From Butyricicoccus_A sp964387535 (GTDB lineage: Bacteria; Bacillota; Clostridia; Oscillospirales; Butyricicoccaceae), in contig CAYLXH010000050.1 in NCBI GenBank assembly GCA_964387535.1, forward strand, positions 1-14,209: a DNA stretch of 14,209 nt, given 5' to 3'. The notes under the pieces are model-generated. The model saw only the letters and a program-made list of their open reading frames with translations, made no database searches and was not told where the DNA came from. Shown in pieces: positions 6,566 through 13,540 of this stretch. The translations under genes were made by a program, and so were the position numbers. How positions within the stretch are numbered: position 1 is the stretch's first letter; the number at the start of each line of letters is the position of its first letter.

Positions 6566-7878
6566 AGCAGACGGTCTGGACTACGATACAGGAATTTCAA
6601 ATGATTCGGCCGGGAGAGCGCGTGCTGTGCGCGCTGTCGGGGGGAGCGGATTCGGTGAGTTTGCTTCTCTGCCTGAAGGAGTTGGGTATCCCGGTGTGTG
6701 CGTGTCATTTGAATCACTGTCTGCGCGGTGCGCAGGCGGACGCGGATGAGGCGTTTTGCCGGGCGCTGTGTGAGCGGGAGGGGATCCCGTTTCGCGCGGA
6801 GCGACGGGATGCGGCTGCCGCCGCACGGCAAAGCGGTCAGTCGGTGGAGACCGCGGCGCGAGAGCTGCGCTACCGTTTTTTTGCGGAGTGTGCGGCGGAG
6901 ATGTCCGCGGATAAAATTGCCACGGCGCACACGGCGGATGACAATCTGGAAACAATATTGTTCCGTTTGATTCGGGGAACTGGAACGGCTGGTCTGGCTG
7001 GAATCCCGCCGGTACGCGGGAAGATTGTCCGCCCGCTGTTCCGGGTGGAGCGGTGCGAGGTAGAGCGCTATCTCACGGCGCGGGGACAGTGCTGGTGCAC
7101 CGATGCGACCAATGAGGAGGATGGCTGCACGCGCAACCGCATCCGGCATCAGGTGATTCCGGCACTGCGGACGATTGCACCCGATGCGGCCCGACATGCA
7201 ACGGAGGCAGCGATTCTGCTGCGGCAGGACGAGGAAGCGCTCTGTCTGTTGGCGGAGCAAAGTCCGGACCGTGCGGCGCTGCGCTGGCTGAAGGAGCAGC
7301 CGGAGGGCGTGCGATCGCGTGCGATCCGTGCGGTGCTGCGTGGGGCAGGCGTACCGGAGGGAGAGACCGGAACGGTGCATATCCGCGCGGTGAAAGCGCT
7401 GTGTGAGGGGCGCGGACACAGTGTCAGTCTTCCGGGTGGTTTCCGAGCGCAGCGGCGAGATGGACATCTTGTGGTATGCGCTGTGCCACAGCGTGCGGCG
7501 CCGGTGGAGCTGGTGCCGGAGAAGCCGACGGTATTTGGCGAGTATACGGTATATCTCACAAAAAATTCCGAAACGATTCGTGATTTCTGCCACACGATTG
7601 CAGTCTCGTGTGCTATAATAGCAATGTCTCCGTTGACCTTGCGCAGCTGGGACAGCGGGGATCGCATGGTTCTTCCGGGTGCACGGGGGCCAAGAACATT
7701 AAAACGATTGTATCAAGAGAGAAGAATTCCGCCAGATGAGCGGGATGGGCTGCCGGTGCTGTGCGGTGCGGGAGAGATTCTCGCGGCGGCGGGCATCGGG
7801 GTGTCGCAGAGTGTGGCGCCGACGGAGGAAGCGGAGACGCTCTGGCTGAGGATTGAGAAAGAGAGGACAATGATATGA
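6562..7878 (+). CDS. tilS: tRNA(Ile)-lysidine synthase TilS
   Basis: TilS adds lysine to C34 of tRNA-Ile2 (anticodon CAU), so that it reads AUA as isoleucine. The 438-residue protein has the PP-loop SGGADS (26-31), the HTADDNLET motif (123-131) and the DATNEE...RNRIRH segment (181-196) of the catalytic domain. The C-terminal domain (about 350-430) contains RSWDSGDRM and LKRLYQERRIPP. The ATG overlaps the dnaB stop (ATGA), and no good binding site precedes it, so its translation probably depends on dnaB. Oddities: five of 24 isoleucine codons are ATA, including a tandem pair at 7615-7620 and the last sense codon, whereas gdpP, rplI and dnaB have none by hand count. A promoter-like element sits at the tandem pair. 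The stop overlaps the hpt start. Confidence 0.95.
   Translation: MKQTVWTTIQEFQMIRPGERVLCALSGGADSVSLLLCLKELGIPVCACHLNHCLRGAQADADEAFCRALCEREGIPFRAERRDAAAAARQSGQSVETAARELRYRFFAECAAEMSADKIATAHTADDNLETILFRLIRGTGTAGLAGIPPVRGKIVRPLFRVERCEVERYLTARGQCWCTDATNEEDGCTRNRIRHQVIPALRTIAPDAARHATEAAILLRQDEEALCLLAEQSPDRAALRWLKEQPEGVRSRAIRAVLRGAGVPEGETGTVHIRAVKALCEGRGHSVSLPGGFRAQRRDGHLVVCAVPQRAAPVELVPEKPTVFGEYTVYLTKNSETIRDFCHTIAVSCAIIAMSPLTLRSWDSGDRMVLPGARGPRTLKRLYQERRIPPDERDGLPVLCGAGEILAAAGIGVSQSVAPTEEAETLWLRIEKERTMI
7591..7619 (+). promoter_or_regulatory. Candidate internal promoter with adjacent inverted repeat inside tilS
   Basis: A perfect extended -10, TGCTATAAT (7611-7619), lies within tilS about 255 bases before hpt. 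Directly upstream is a perfect 7-base inverted repeat, CACACGA (7591-7597) and TCGTGTG (7606-7612), with an 8-base centre that overlaps the TG of the extended -10. No -35 is present. This could drive hpt-ftsH from within tilS, with the repeat as an operator. The surrounding bases also encode plausible TilS residues, so chance is not excluded. Confidence 0.35.
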
Positions 7879-8414
7879 TGCAGGATATTCAGACCGTGCT
7901 GTTTTCAGAGCAGGAAATTGCTGCTAAGGTGCAGGAAATTGGGGCGCAGATTACCAGAGATTTTGAAGGAAAAAATCCGCTGGTCCTCAGTGTGCTGCGC
8001 GGCTCGTTTATCTTTATGGCTGATCTGGTGCGCGCGATTAAGATTCCGTGTGAGGTTGACTTTATGTCGGTATCGAGCTATGGATCCGGTGCGGTTTCCT
8101 CCGGTGAGGTCAAGATTGACAAGGATCTCGACAACAGTATTGAAAACCGACATCTCATTGTTGTGGAGGATATATTGGACAGCGGGCGCACCCTGAGCTA
8201 TCTGATGAACAATTTAAAATCTCGGAACGTTGCGTCGATTTCGCTGTGTACATTCCTGGATAAGCCGGAACGACGTGTGGTACCGGTTGAGGTGAACTAT
8301 TGCGGCTTCACCGTGCCAGATGAATTTATTGTTGGATATGGATTGGACTACGATCAGCGTTATCGCAATCTGCCGTTCATTGGCGTTCTCAAACCGGAGG
8401 TTTATAGCGACTGA
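7875..8414 (+). CDS. hpt: Hypoxanthine phosphoribosyltransferase
   Basis: The enzyme salvages hypoxanthine (and often guanine) with PRPP to make IMP or GMP in the cytosol. The 179-residue length is typical. The PRPP-binding motif VVEDILDSGRT (96-106) is intact, and LSVLRGSFIFMADL (38-51) is the conserved N-terminal pyrophosphate loop region. The C-terminal GYGLDYDQRYRNLPFIG is a family hallmark. The ATG overlaps the tilS stop (ATGA) and has GAGAGG (7861-7866) eight bases upstream; an adjacent ATG at 7878 is an alternative start. The tilS-hpt-ftsH order is conserved across Firmicutes. Confidence 0.96.
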   Translation: MMQDIQTVLFSEQEIAAKVQEIGAQITRDFEGKNPLVLSVLRGSFIFMADLVRAIKIPCEVDFMSVSSYGSGAVSSGEVKIDKDLDNSIENRHLIVVEDILDSGRTLSYLMNNLKSRNVASISLCTFLDKPERRVVPVEVNYCGFTVPDEFIVGYGLDYDQRYRNLPFIGVLKPEVYSD

Positions 8415-8446
8415 AGCGCGTGATTTGAAATACGAAGGAGCAAAAT

Positions 8447-8497
8447 GTGAAGGAGCTCCGTGCTGAATACAGCATGACACGATATGAAAAGGAGTGA
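8447..8497 (+). CDS. Possible 16-codon leader ORF upstream of ftsH
   Basis: A GTG at 8447 sits six bases after AAGGAG (8435-8440) and opens a 16-codon frame (MKELRAEYSMTRYEKE) ending at TGA 8495-8497. Its last codons, AAG GAG, are the ribosome binding site of ftsH, whose TTG start is nine bases past the stop. Inside it, CGTGCTG (8459-8465) and CAGCATG (8470-8476) can form a seven-pair hairpin with an AATA loop. Translation of this frame could open or block the ftsH start. The same AAGGAG also precedes an ATGTGA (start-stop) at 8445. The peptide matches nothing I recognise, and this could be chance. Confidence 0.3.
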   Translation: MKELRAEYSMTRYEKE

Positions 8498-8506
8498 AAC
8501 CCACGA

Positions 8507-10486
8507 TTGAACAGTAAGAATAAAAACATTCGGGGGATCGGATTTTATCTGATTATCCTGCTGTTTCTCGTTGTTCTGGTGACAGGGCTGCTGCAGACCC
8601 GGGATGAATCCACCACAACGTACTCAGAAGTGGTGGATGCGTTTGAATCCCAGCAGGTAACGAGCTTTACCATAACGGATGGAAACCTGGAAGCCACGCT
8701 GCAGGATGATTCTGTGTTGTCCTATTCCCTTGCGGATACCGAAATGTTCTGGAATGACCTGGGCGAATTGATCCGGGAGCAGCATAAGGCAGGGATTATT
8801 GCCCAGTACGATGAATCCGTCACACCGATTCCGTGGTGGGCGAATGTACTGCCCTATGTCATTATCATCGGCCTGTTTTTCTTGTTCTGGTTCCTGATGG
8901 TAGGACGCCAGGGAGACGGCGGCGGACGCGGTGCTATGCAGTTTGGAAAGGCGCGGGCGAAGCTGGCCGGAGAGGACCGGCGCAAAGTGACGTTTGACGA
9001 TGTGGCCGGTGCAGATGAGGAAAAGGGTGAGCTGGAGGAAATTGTAGAATTCCTCAAAAACCCGCAGAAATTTATTGCGATTGGCGCACGGATTCCAAAG
9101 GGCGTCCTTCTGGTCGGCCCTCCGGGCACCGGTAAGACTCTGCTGGCCCGTGCTGTAGCTGGAGAAGCGGGCGTACCGTTCCTTTCGATTTCCGGTTCAG
9201 ACTTTGTGGAACTGTATGTCGGTGTCGGCGCATCGCGTGTGCGGGATCTGTTTGAACAGGCCAAAAAGAATTCTCCGTCCATCGTATTCATTGATGAGAT
9301 TGACGCAGTCGGACGGCACCGCGGTGCCGGACTGGGCGGCGGTCACGATGAACGCGAGCAGACCCTGAATCAGCTGTTGGTTGAGATGGACGGCTTTGGT
9401 GCGAATGAGGGCGTTATTGTCATCGCAGCGACCAACCGCCAGGACATTCTGGATCCGGCGCTGCTGCGTCCGGGACGGTTTGATCGGCAGATTTATGTCG
9501 GCGCACCGGACATGAAGGGCCGCGAGCAAATTCTGAAGGTGCATTCACGCGGCAAACCGTTTGCCAGCGATGTCCGATTTGATTCGATTGCCAAGTCTAC
9601 GGCAGGCTTTACGGGAGCGGATCTGGAGAACCTGCTGAATGAGGCGGCCTTGCTGGCGGCGCGGCGTAACCGGGTGACAATTTCGATGAGTGAGATTGAG
9701 GATTCCTTCCTGAAGGTCATTATGGGCACCGAGAAGAAGAGCCGTGTGATGAGCCCGACGGAGACGCGTCTGACGGCGTATCACGAGGCTGGCCACGCCA
9801 TTGCAACCCGCTGCCTGCCGACGCAGGATCCGGTTCACACAATTTCGATTGTTCCGCGCGGCCGTGCCGGCGGCTTTACGATGAGCCTGCCGACCCAGGA
9901 TAAGTTCTATTCGTCCCGGAAGGAGATGCTGGACGATCTGGTCGTGCTGTTGGGCGGACGCGTAGCAGAGAAGCTGACGATGGACGATATTTCAACCGGT
10001 GCGTCCAATGACATTGAGCGTGCGACGGCGGTTGCCAAAAGCATGGTTACCAAGTACGGTATGAGTGATTCCATTGGCCCGATCAATTACAGTAAGGGCC
10101 AGCAGGAAATTTTCCTCGGCCGTGACATGGTGGAGACCGACGCCATTTCCGAGGAACTCTCCGCGAAAATTGATGAGGAAATCCGCCGGATTATCATGGA
10201 GTCGTATGAGCGGTGTGAGCAAATTCTTCAGGACCATATGGAGCAGCTCACGAACGTAGCAGAATATCTGATCCGTAACGAGACGATGGACGGCGTGAGC
10301 TTTGAAAAGCTGTTCAACGGAGAATCCATTCCGGACACCTCGACAGGAGAATCACTGTTTTTGCATCGGGAAAAAGAGGCGGCAAAGGAGACTGTATCGC
10401 AGGACCCACCGCTGATTTCGATGGAAGAGACGGAGCCGAGTGAGAAACAGGAATTTGATCCCCGTTCGGAGGATGATGGAGAATAG
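8507..10486 (+). CDS. ftsH: ATP-dependent zinc metalloprotease FtsH
   Basis: FtsH is a hexameric membrane AAA+ protease that degrades misfolded membrane proteins and some regulators. This 659-residue copy has a first membrane helix (about 11-29), an external domain (30-110), a second helix (about 112-132) and the AAA module with Walker A GPPGTGKT (204-211) and Walker B FIDEID (D263, E264). The zinc protease domain follows, with HEAGH (426-430) and the third ligand in TGASND (D502). The acidic tail after about 600 is poorly conserved, as usual. The start is TTG 8507; no in-frame ATG or GTG is better placed. The binding site AAAAGGAG ends 12 bases upstream, a long spacing, so initiation may be weak or coupled to the leader ORF. 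A hairpin terminator follows at 10490. Confidence 0.96.
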   Translation: MNSKNKNIRGIGFYLIILLFLVVLVTGLLQTRDESTTTYSEVVDAFESQQVTSFTITDGNLEATLQDDSVLSYSLADTEMFWNDLGELIREQHKAGIIAQYDESVTPIPWWANVLPYVIIIGLFFLFWFLMVGRQGDGGGRGAMQFGKARAKLAGEDRRKVTFDDVAGADEEKGELEEIVEFLKNPQKFIAIGARIPKGVLLVGPPGTGKTLLARAVAGEAGVPFLSISGSDFVELYVGVGASRVRDLFEQAKKNSPSIVFIDEIDAVGRHRGAGLGGGHDEREQTLNQLLVEMDGFGANEGVIVIAATNRQDILDPALLRPGRFDRQIYVGAPDMKGREQILKVHSRGKPFASDVRFDSIAKSTAGFTGADLENLLNEAALLAARRNRVTISMSEIEDSFLKVIMGTEKKSRVMSPTETRLTAYHEAGHAIATRCLPTQDPVHTISIVPRGRAGGFTMSLPTQDKFYSSRKEMLDDLVVLLGGRVAEKLTMDDISTGASNDIERATAVAKSMVTKYGMSDSIGPINYSKGQQEIFLGRDMVETDAISEELSAKIDEEIRRIIMESYERCEQILQDHMEQLTNVAEYLIRNETMDGVSFEKLFNGESIPDTSTGESLFLHREKEAAKETVSQDPPLISMEETEPSEKQEFDPRSEDDGE

Positions 10487-10489
10487 TAT

Positions 10490-10519
10490 GCAAGGGGCCG
10501 CAGGAATGTGGCTCCTTTT
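10490..10519 (+). terminator. Probable intrinsic terminator after ftsH
   Basis: AAGGGGCCGCA (10492-10502) pairs with TGTGGCTCCTT (10507-10517) in an 11-pair stem with two G-U and a GGAA loop. It begins six bases past the ftsH stop. The T-run is short (TTTT), so termination may be leaky. Confidence 0.65.
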
Positions 10520-10811
10520 GCACAGATGGCGGCGAATGGAAGAGAAACCATTAATGAAACTGGAAGGAACATCCAAGACCAAGTGTGACCATTTGTGGCT
10601 GAGCAAAACGACGCAGTATCTTCGGATCCGGCCCGGGAAAAAGAGCGGAGATATGCGTTGCCCGGCGTGGAGTCCTGCGTGGAAGACCGTGGTCACCAAG
10701 TGATGCAAAGACAGAAAGCATACTGTACCAAAATGTTCGGAGAGAACACATTGTTTTCAAATAATACCGAAAATATCTCCTGTTTTCTTTGCATTATTGT
10801 GAAAATAGGGG
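10520..10811 (+). other. Gene-poor stretch between ftsH and the threonine operon, possible RNA structure
   Basis: No gene is supported in these roughly 290 bases. Short open frames exist (for example from ATG 10554 to 10703, 49 codons) but lack a convincing binding site and resemble no family I know. Two pairings stand out. One is GTGACCAT (10585-10592) with GTGGTCAC (10689-10696). Nested inside it, CGCA-TATCT (10612-10621, with one bulged G) pairs with AGATATGCG (10649-10657). A small TGTTC/GAACA repeat lies at 10734-10748. The 3' part is AT-rich. It does not match a T-box, lysine or SAM riboswitch by eye. Confidence 0.3.
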
Positions 10812-10841
10812 TTGCAATTGCTTTGGGAGATATGATATGAT
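10812..10841 (+). promoter_or_regulatory. Promoter of the ACT-hom-thrB-aspartokinase operon
   Basis: TTGCAA (10812-10817), an 18-base spacer and TATGAT (10836-10841) fit a sigma-A promoter starting near 10848. The -35 lies within the 8-base palindrome GCAATTGC (10814-10821). A second copy of the surrounding sequence, GTTGCACTGGC, occurs at 10843-10853 near the start point. Confidence 0.65.
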
Positions 10842-10897
10842 AGTTGCACTGGCTGAAAACAAATGTTTTTTGTAGAAAGACAAGGAGGAGCGAGGAG

Positions 10898-11341
10898 ATG
10901 GAACGACAGCCCCGATACTTTATCGTCGAAGCGTCTCTGCTTCCAGACGTTTTTTTGAAGGTTGCGCAGGTAAATCGCCTGATGCAGAGTGGCTCAGTCC
11001 GCACGGTGGGCGAAGCGACTCAGCAGGTCGGGTTGAGCCGGAGCGCATATTACAAATACAAAGACGGAATTAAGCCGTTTTTTGAGGCATCCACACACAG
11101 CATTGTCACGTTTCATATGCTGTTGAGCGATGAGGCCGGTCTGCTGTCCAATATTTTGACAATCTTTGCCCGATTTGGGGCGAATATTCTGACGATTAAC
11201 CAGACTATTCCGGTCAATGGACAGGCTTCCGTCACAATTTCCGCGAGAACCGGTGTGATGAACGGTACGGTGGAGGAGCTGATTGAGACACTCCGTGCGG
11301 CGGAAGGTGTGGGGCGTGTTGAAGTGATAGCAGGAGAGTAG
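10898..11341 (+). CDS. ACT domain-containing protein, UPF0735/PheB-like
   Basis: This 147-residue protein has an N-terminal helical region whose residues 35-57 (RTVGEATQQVGLSRSAYYKYK) resemble a helix-turn-helix. A C-terminal ACT domain follows (about 70-145: FHMLLSDEAGLLSNIL, GANILTINQTIPVNG). ACT domains bind amino acids to control enzymes or regulators. The UPF0735 family is widespread in Firmicutes and often precedes hom; its function is not settled, and the name PheB does not prove a role in phenylalanine synthesis. ATG 10898 is preceded by AAGGAGGAG (10882-10890) seven bases upstream; an earlier in-frame TTG at 10844 lies at the transcription start. As first gene of the threonine operon it is a candidate sensor or autoregulator, which is inference from domains and position. 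Confidence 0.85.
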   Translation: MERQPRYFIVEASLLPDVFLKVAQVNRLMQSGSVRTVGEATQQVGLSRSAYYKYKDGIKPFFEASTHSIVTFHMLLSDEAGLLSNILTIFARFGANILTINQTIPVNGQASVTISARTGVMNGTVEELIETLRAAEGVGRVEVIAGE

Positions 11342-11371
11342 TGCCTGTAGTGAGAGTAAGGAGGAACCACA

Positions 11372-12580
11372 ATGTTTAAGGCTGCGATTATGGGCTTTGG
11401 TACGGTTGGCTCCGGCGTGTATGAGGTTCTGGAACGGAATGCTGACGTCGTTGCCAAAAATGCAGGAGACAGCATAGAGGTCAAGTATATTCTTGATTTG
11501 CGCGATTTTCCGGAGTATCCATTCCAGGAAAAGTTTATTAAGGATTTTGCAATGATTGAAAATGACCCGGAGATTTCGATTGTTGCGGAAACGATGGGCG
11601 GAAAAGGCGCTGCCTATGAGTTTACCAAACGGTGCCTGTTGGCGGGCAAGCATGTTGTCACATCCAATAAGGAGCTGGTTGCCACGCACGGTGCGGAGCT
11701 GCTGCGCATTGCGCAGGAGAAGAATGTCAATTATCTGTTTGAGGCATCTGTCGGCGGCGGCATCCCGATTATCCGCCCGATGCTTCAGTGCCTGACAGCC
11801 AACCATATGACGCAGATTTCCGGCATTCTCAATGGCACGACCAACTATATCTTGACGCGGATGATTCGCGCCGGACTGTCGTTTGAGGAGGCGCTGGCTG
11901 AGGCACAGCAGAAGGGCTATGCGGAGGCCAACCCGTCGGCGGATGTGGATGGCATTGACGCGTGCCGTAAGATCTGCATTCTGTCGGATATCGCCTACGG
12001 AGACAATATTGATCCGGAACTGGTCCCGACGGAGGGAATTTCCAAGATTACGCTGGATGATGTGCGCTTTGCTGATCAGGCAGACTGCGTGGTAAAGCTG
12101 CTTGGCCGTGCAGTGCTCAATGAGGACGGCACGATTTATGCGTTTGTCGCACCGCATCTGGTGCCGAAGAGCAGCCCCCTGGCATGTGTGGACGACGTGT
12201 TTAACGCCATCCTGATCACCGGTGATATGCTGGGAGATTCGATGTATTACGGACAGGGAGCTGGAAAACTGGCAACCGCGTCCGCTGTCGTGGCAGACAT
12301 CATTGACAGCGCACGGCACAGCCATCGCCGCCGTGCGATCGCTTGGGGAGATGGCAGCAAACAGCTGATTCGTCCGCTGGATGACTTTGCATCCCGCTGG
12401 TATGTCCGTCTGGGTGGAAAGAATGCGGCAGAAATGCTGCGCCGTGTGTTTGGTAACTGCGACTTGTTGGCAGGCCGGGACGATGAGGCAGCCTGCCTGA
12501 CGGAAGTTCTCACCACAGAACAGATGGATAAGCTGTGCAGCGGTCTGGGCGAAGTGCTCAGCTGCATGCGCGTTCTGTGA
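11372..12580 (+). CDS. hom: Homoserine dehydrogenase
   Basis: The enzyme reduces aspartate semialdehyde to homoserine with NAD(P)H, the branch step towards threonine and methionine. The 402-residue protein has the dinucleotide-binding GFGTVGSG (8-15), SNKELVATHG (98-107), EASVGGGIPI (124-133) and GILNGTTNYIL (151-161). The catalytic region has E185, D191, D196 and K200, matching the residues known in yeast Hom6. After residue 341 there is only a short C-terminal domain of about 60 residues (SRWYVRL...). It starts like the usual regulatory ACT domain but is shortened and lacks its typical pattern, so feedback control may be reduced or moved to the separate ACT protein upstream. AAGGAGG (11358-11364) lies seven bases before the ATG. 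Confidence 0.95.
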   Translation: MFKAAIMGFGTVGSGVYEVLERNADVVAKNAGDSIEVKYILDLRDFPEYPFQEKFIKDFAMIENDPEISIVAETMGGKGAAYEFTKRCLLAGKHVVTSNKELVATHGAELLRIAQEKNVNYLFEASVGGGIPIIRPMLQCLTANHMTQISGILNGTTNYILTRMIRAGLSFEEALAEAQQKGYAEANPSADVDGIDACRKICILSDIAYGDNIDPELVPTEGISKITLDDVRFADQADCVVKLLGRAVLNEDGTIYAFVAPHLVPKSSPLACVDDVFNAILITGDMLGDSMYYGQGAGKLATASAVVADIIDSARHSHRRRAIAWGDGSKQLIRPLDDFASRWYVRLGGKNAAEMLRRVFGNCDLLAGRDDEAACLTEVLTTEQMDKLCSGLGEVLSCMRVL

Positions 12581-12590
12581 GGAGCACGGC

Positions 12591-13484
12591 ATGATCCGTG
12601 TAACTGTCCCGGCGACCAGTGCCAATATGGGGTCGGGATACGATTCCATTGGCATTGCGTTGGATCTGTACAACACGTTCCGAATGGAGGAGAGCGATGT
12701 GATTGACATCACTTCCATGCAGGGGGACGATGTGCCGACCGACGAGACGAATTTAATTTATCAATGCGCAAAGCAGGTGTATGATATTTGTGGCAGACCG
12801 ATGCACGGACTGAAGATTATTGAGGACTGTCGAATTCCACAGACCCGTGGCCTTGGATCGTCCTCGGCCTGCACGGTGGCAGGCATTCTGGGTGCCAATG
12901 CTCTGTTGGGCAACCCGCTGGATCAGCAGAACATACTGGATCTTGCGGCAAGCATTGAGGGGCATCCGGATAATTCTACGCCGGCGATTCTCGGCGGTTT
13001 CTGCACCGCCCTGCTGGAATACGGTAAGGTTTGGAGCGTCCGCGTTCCAATCGCTGACAAGGTGGATTTTGTGGCCTTCATTCCGAATTTTGAGTTGTCC
13101 ACCGAGAAGGCGCGCGCGGCCATTCCGCGCACCATTCCGCACCATGACGCGGTGTTTAATCTGGCGCGTGCGGCACTGCTGACGGGATCTCTGGTTAATG
13201 GTGATCTGAAGAACATCGGGGTGGCTGTGGGAGATTGTCTGCATCAGCCGTACCGTTTTAAGCTGATCCCGGAGGGAGAAGAGGTCGTGCGCAGCGCGAA
13301 AGGACTGGGGGCGCTTGGTGCGTTTATTTCCGGCGCTGGCCCGACCATCATTGCGATGGTCGACAAAGCGGATCTGACGTATTACAGTCGCGCGCAGATG
13401 TACTTTGCGCATCATTTTCCAAACTGGACGCCGATGCTGCTGCACTGTGATGAAGTGGGCGCCAGCGTTTCAGAAGCAGAATAA
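12591..13484 (+). CDS. thrB: Homoserine kinase
   Basis: This GHMP-family kinase phosphorylates homoserine with ATP to give O-phosphohomoserine, the substrate of threonine synthase. The 297-residue length is standard. Motif 1 is PATSANMGSGYDSIG (7-21), with Ser in place of the usual Pro in GPGFD. Motif 2, the phosphate-binding loop, is GLGSSSA (87-93). EGHPDN (123-128) supplies conserved binding residues, and motif 3 is ISGAGPT (246-252). Its binding site GAGGAG overlaps the hom stop codon (12578-12580) and lies six bases before the ATG, so the two genes are tightly coupled. Confidence 0.95.
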   Translation: MIRVTVPATSANMGSGYDSIGIALDLYNTFRMEESDVIDITSMQGDDVPTDETNLIYQCAKQVYDICGRPMHGLKIIEDCRIPQTRGLGSSSACTVAGILGANALLGNPLDQQNILDLAASIEGHPDNSTPAILGGFCTALLEYGKVWSVRVPIADKVDFVAFIPNFELSTEKARAAIPRTIPHHDAVFNLARAALLTGSLVNGDLKNIGVAVGDCLHQPYRFKLIPEGEEVVRSAKGLGALGAFISGAGPTIIAMVDKADLTYYSRAQMYFAHHFPNWTPMLLHCDEVGASVSEAE

Positions 13485-13495
13485 ATGAGCTGATT

Positions 13496-13516
13496 TGCCG
13501 AAGAGAATCTTCGGTA
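13496..13516 (+). promoter_or_regulatory. Intercistronic hairpin between thrB and the aspartokinase gene
   Basis: TGCCGAAGA (13496-13504) pairs with TCTTCGGTA (13508-13516) across a GAA loop, giving nine pairs with one G-U. No T-run follows, so it is not a standard terminator. It sits seven bases before the ribosome binding site of the aspartokinase gene and may tune mRNA stability or translation. Confidence 0.5.
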
Positions 13517-13540
13517 CAGGATAGAGGAGGAATTACGCAC

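Noticed and set aside
6553..7593. A 346-codon open frame on the minus strand
   Set aside because: It is antisense to tilS, arginine-rich and without motifs or a ribosome binding site.
10440..10840. Small plus-strand frames 10440-10703 and 10595-10840
   Set aside because: The first begins inside ftsH and the second starts at GTG without a binding site. Neither translation resembles a known family. The shorter part from ATG 10554 has only a weak GGAAGAG upstream, so it is left as unproven.
10994..12718. A 574-codon open frame on the minus strand
   Set aside because: It is antisense to the ACT-protein gene, hom and the start of thrB, all clearly real. The translation has no recognisable domain.
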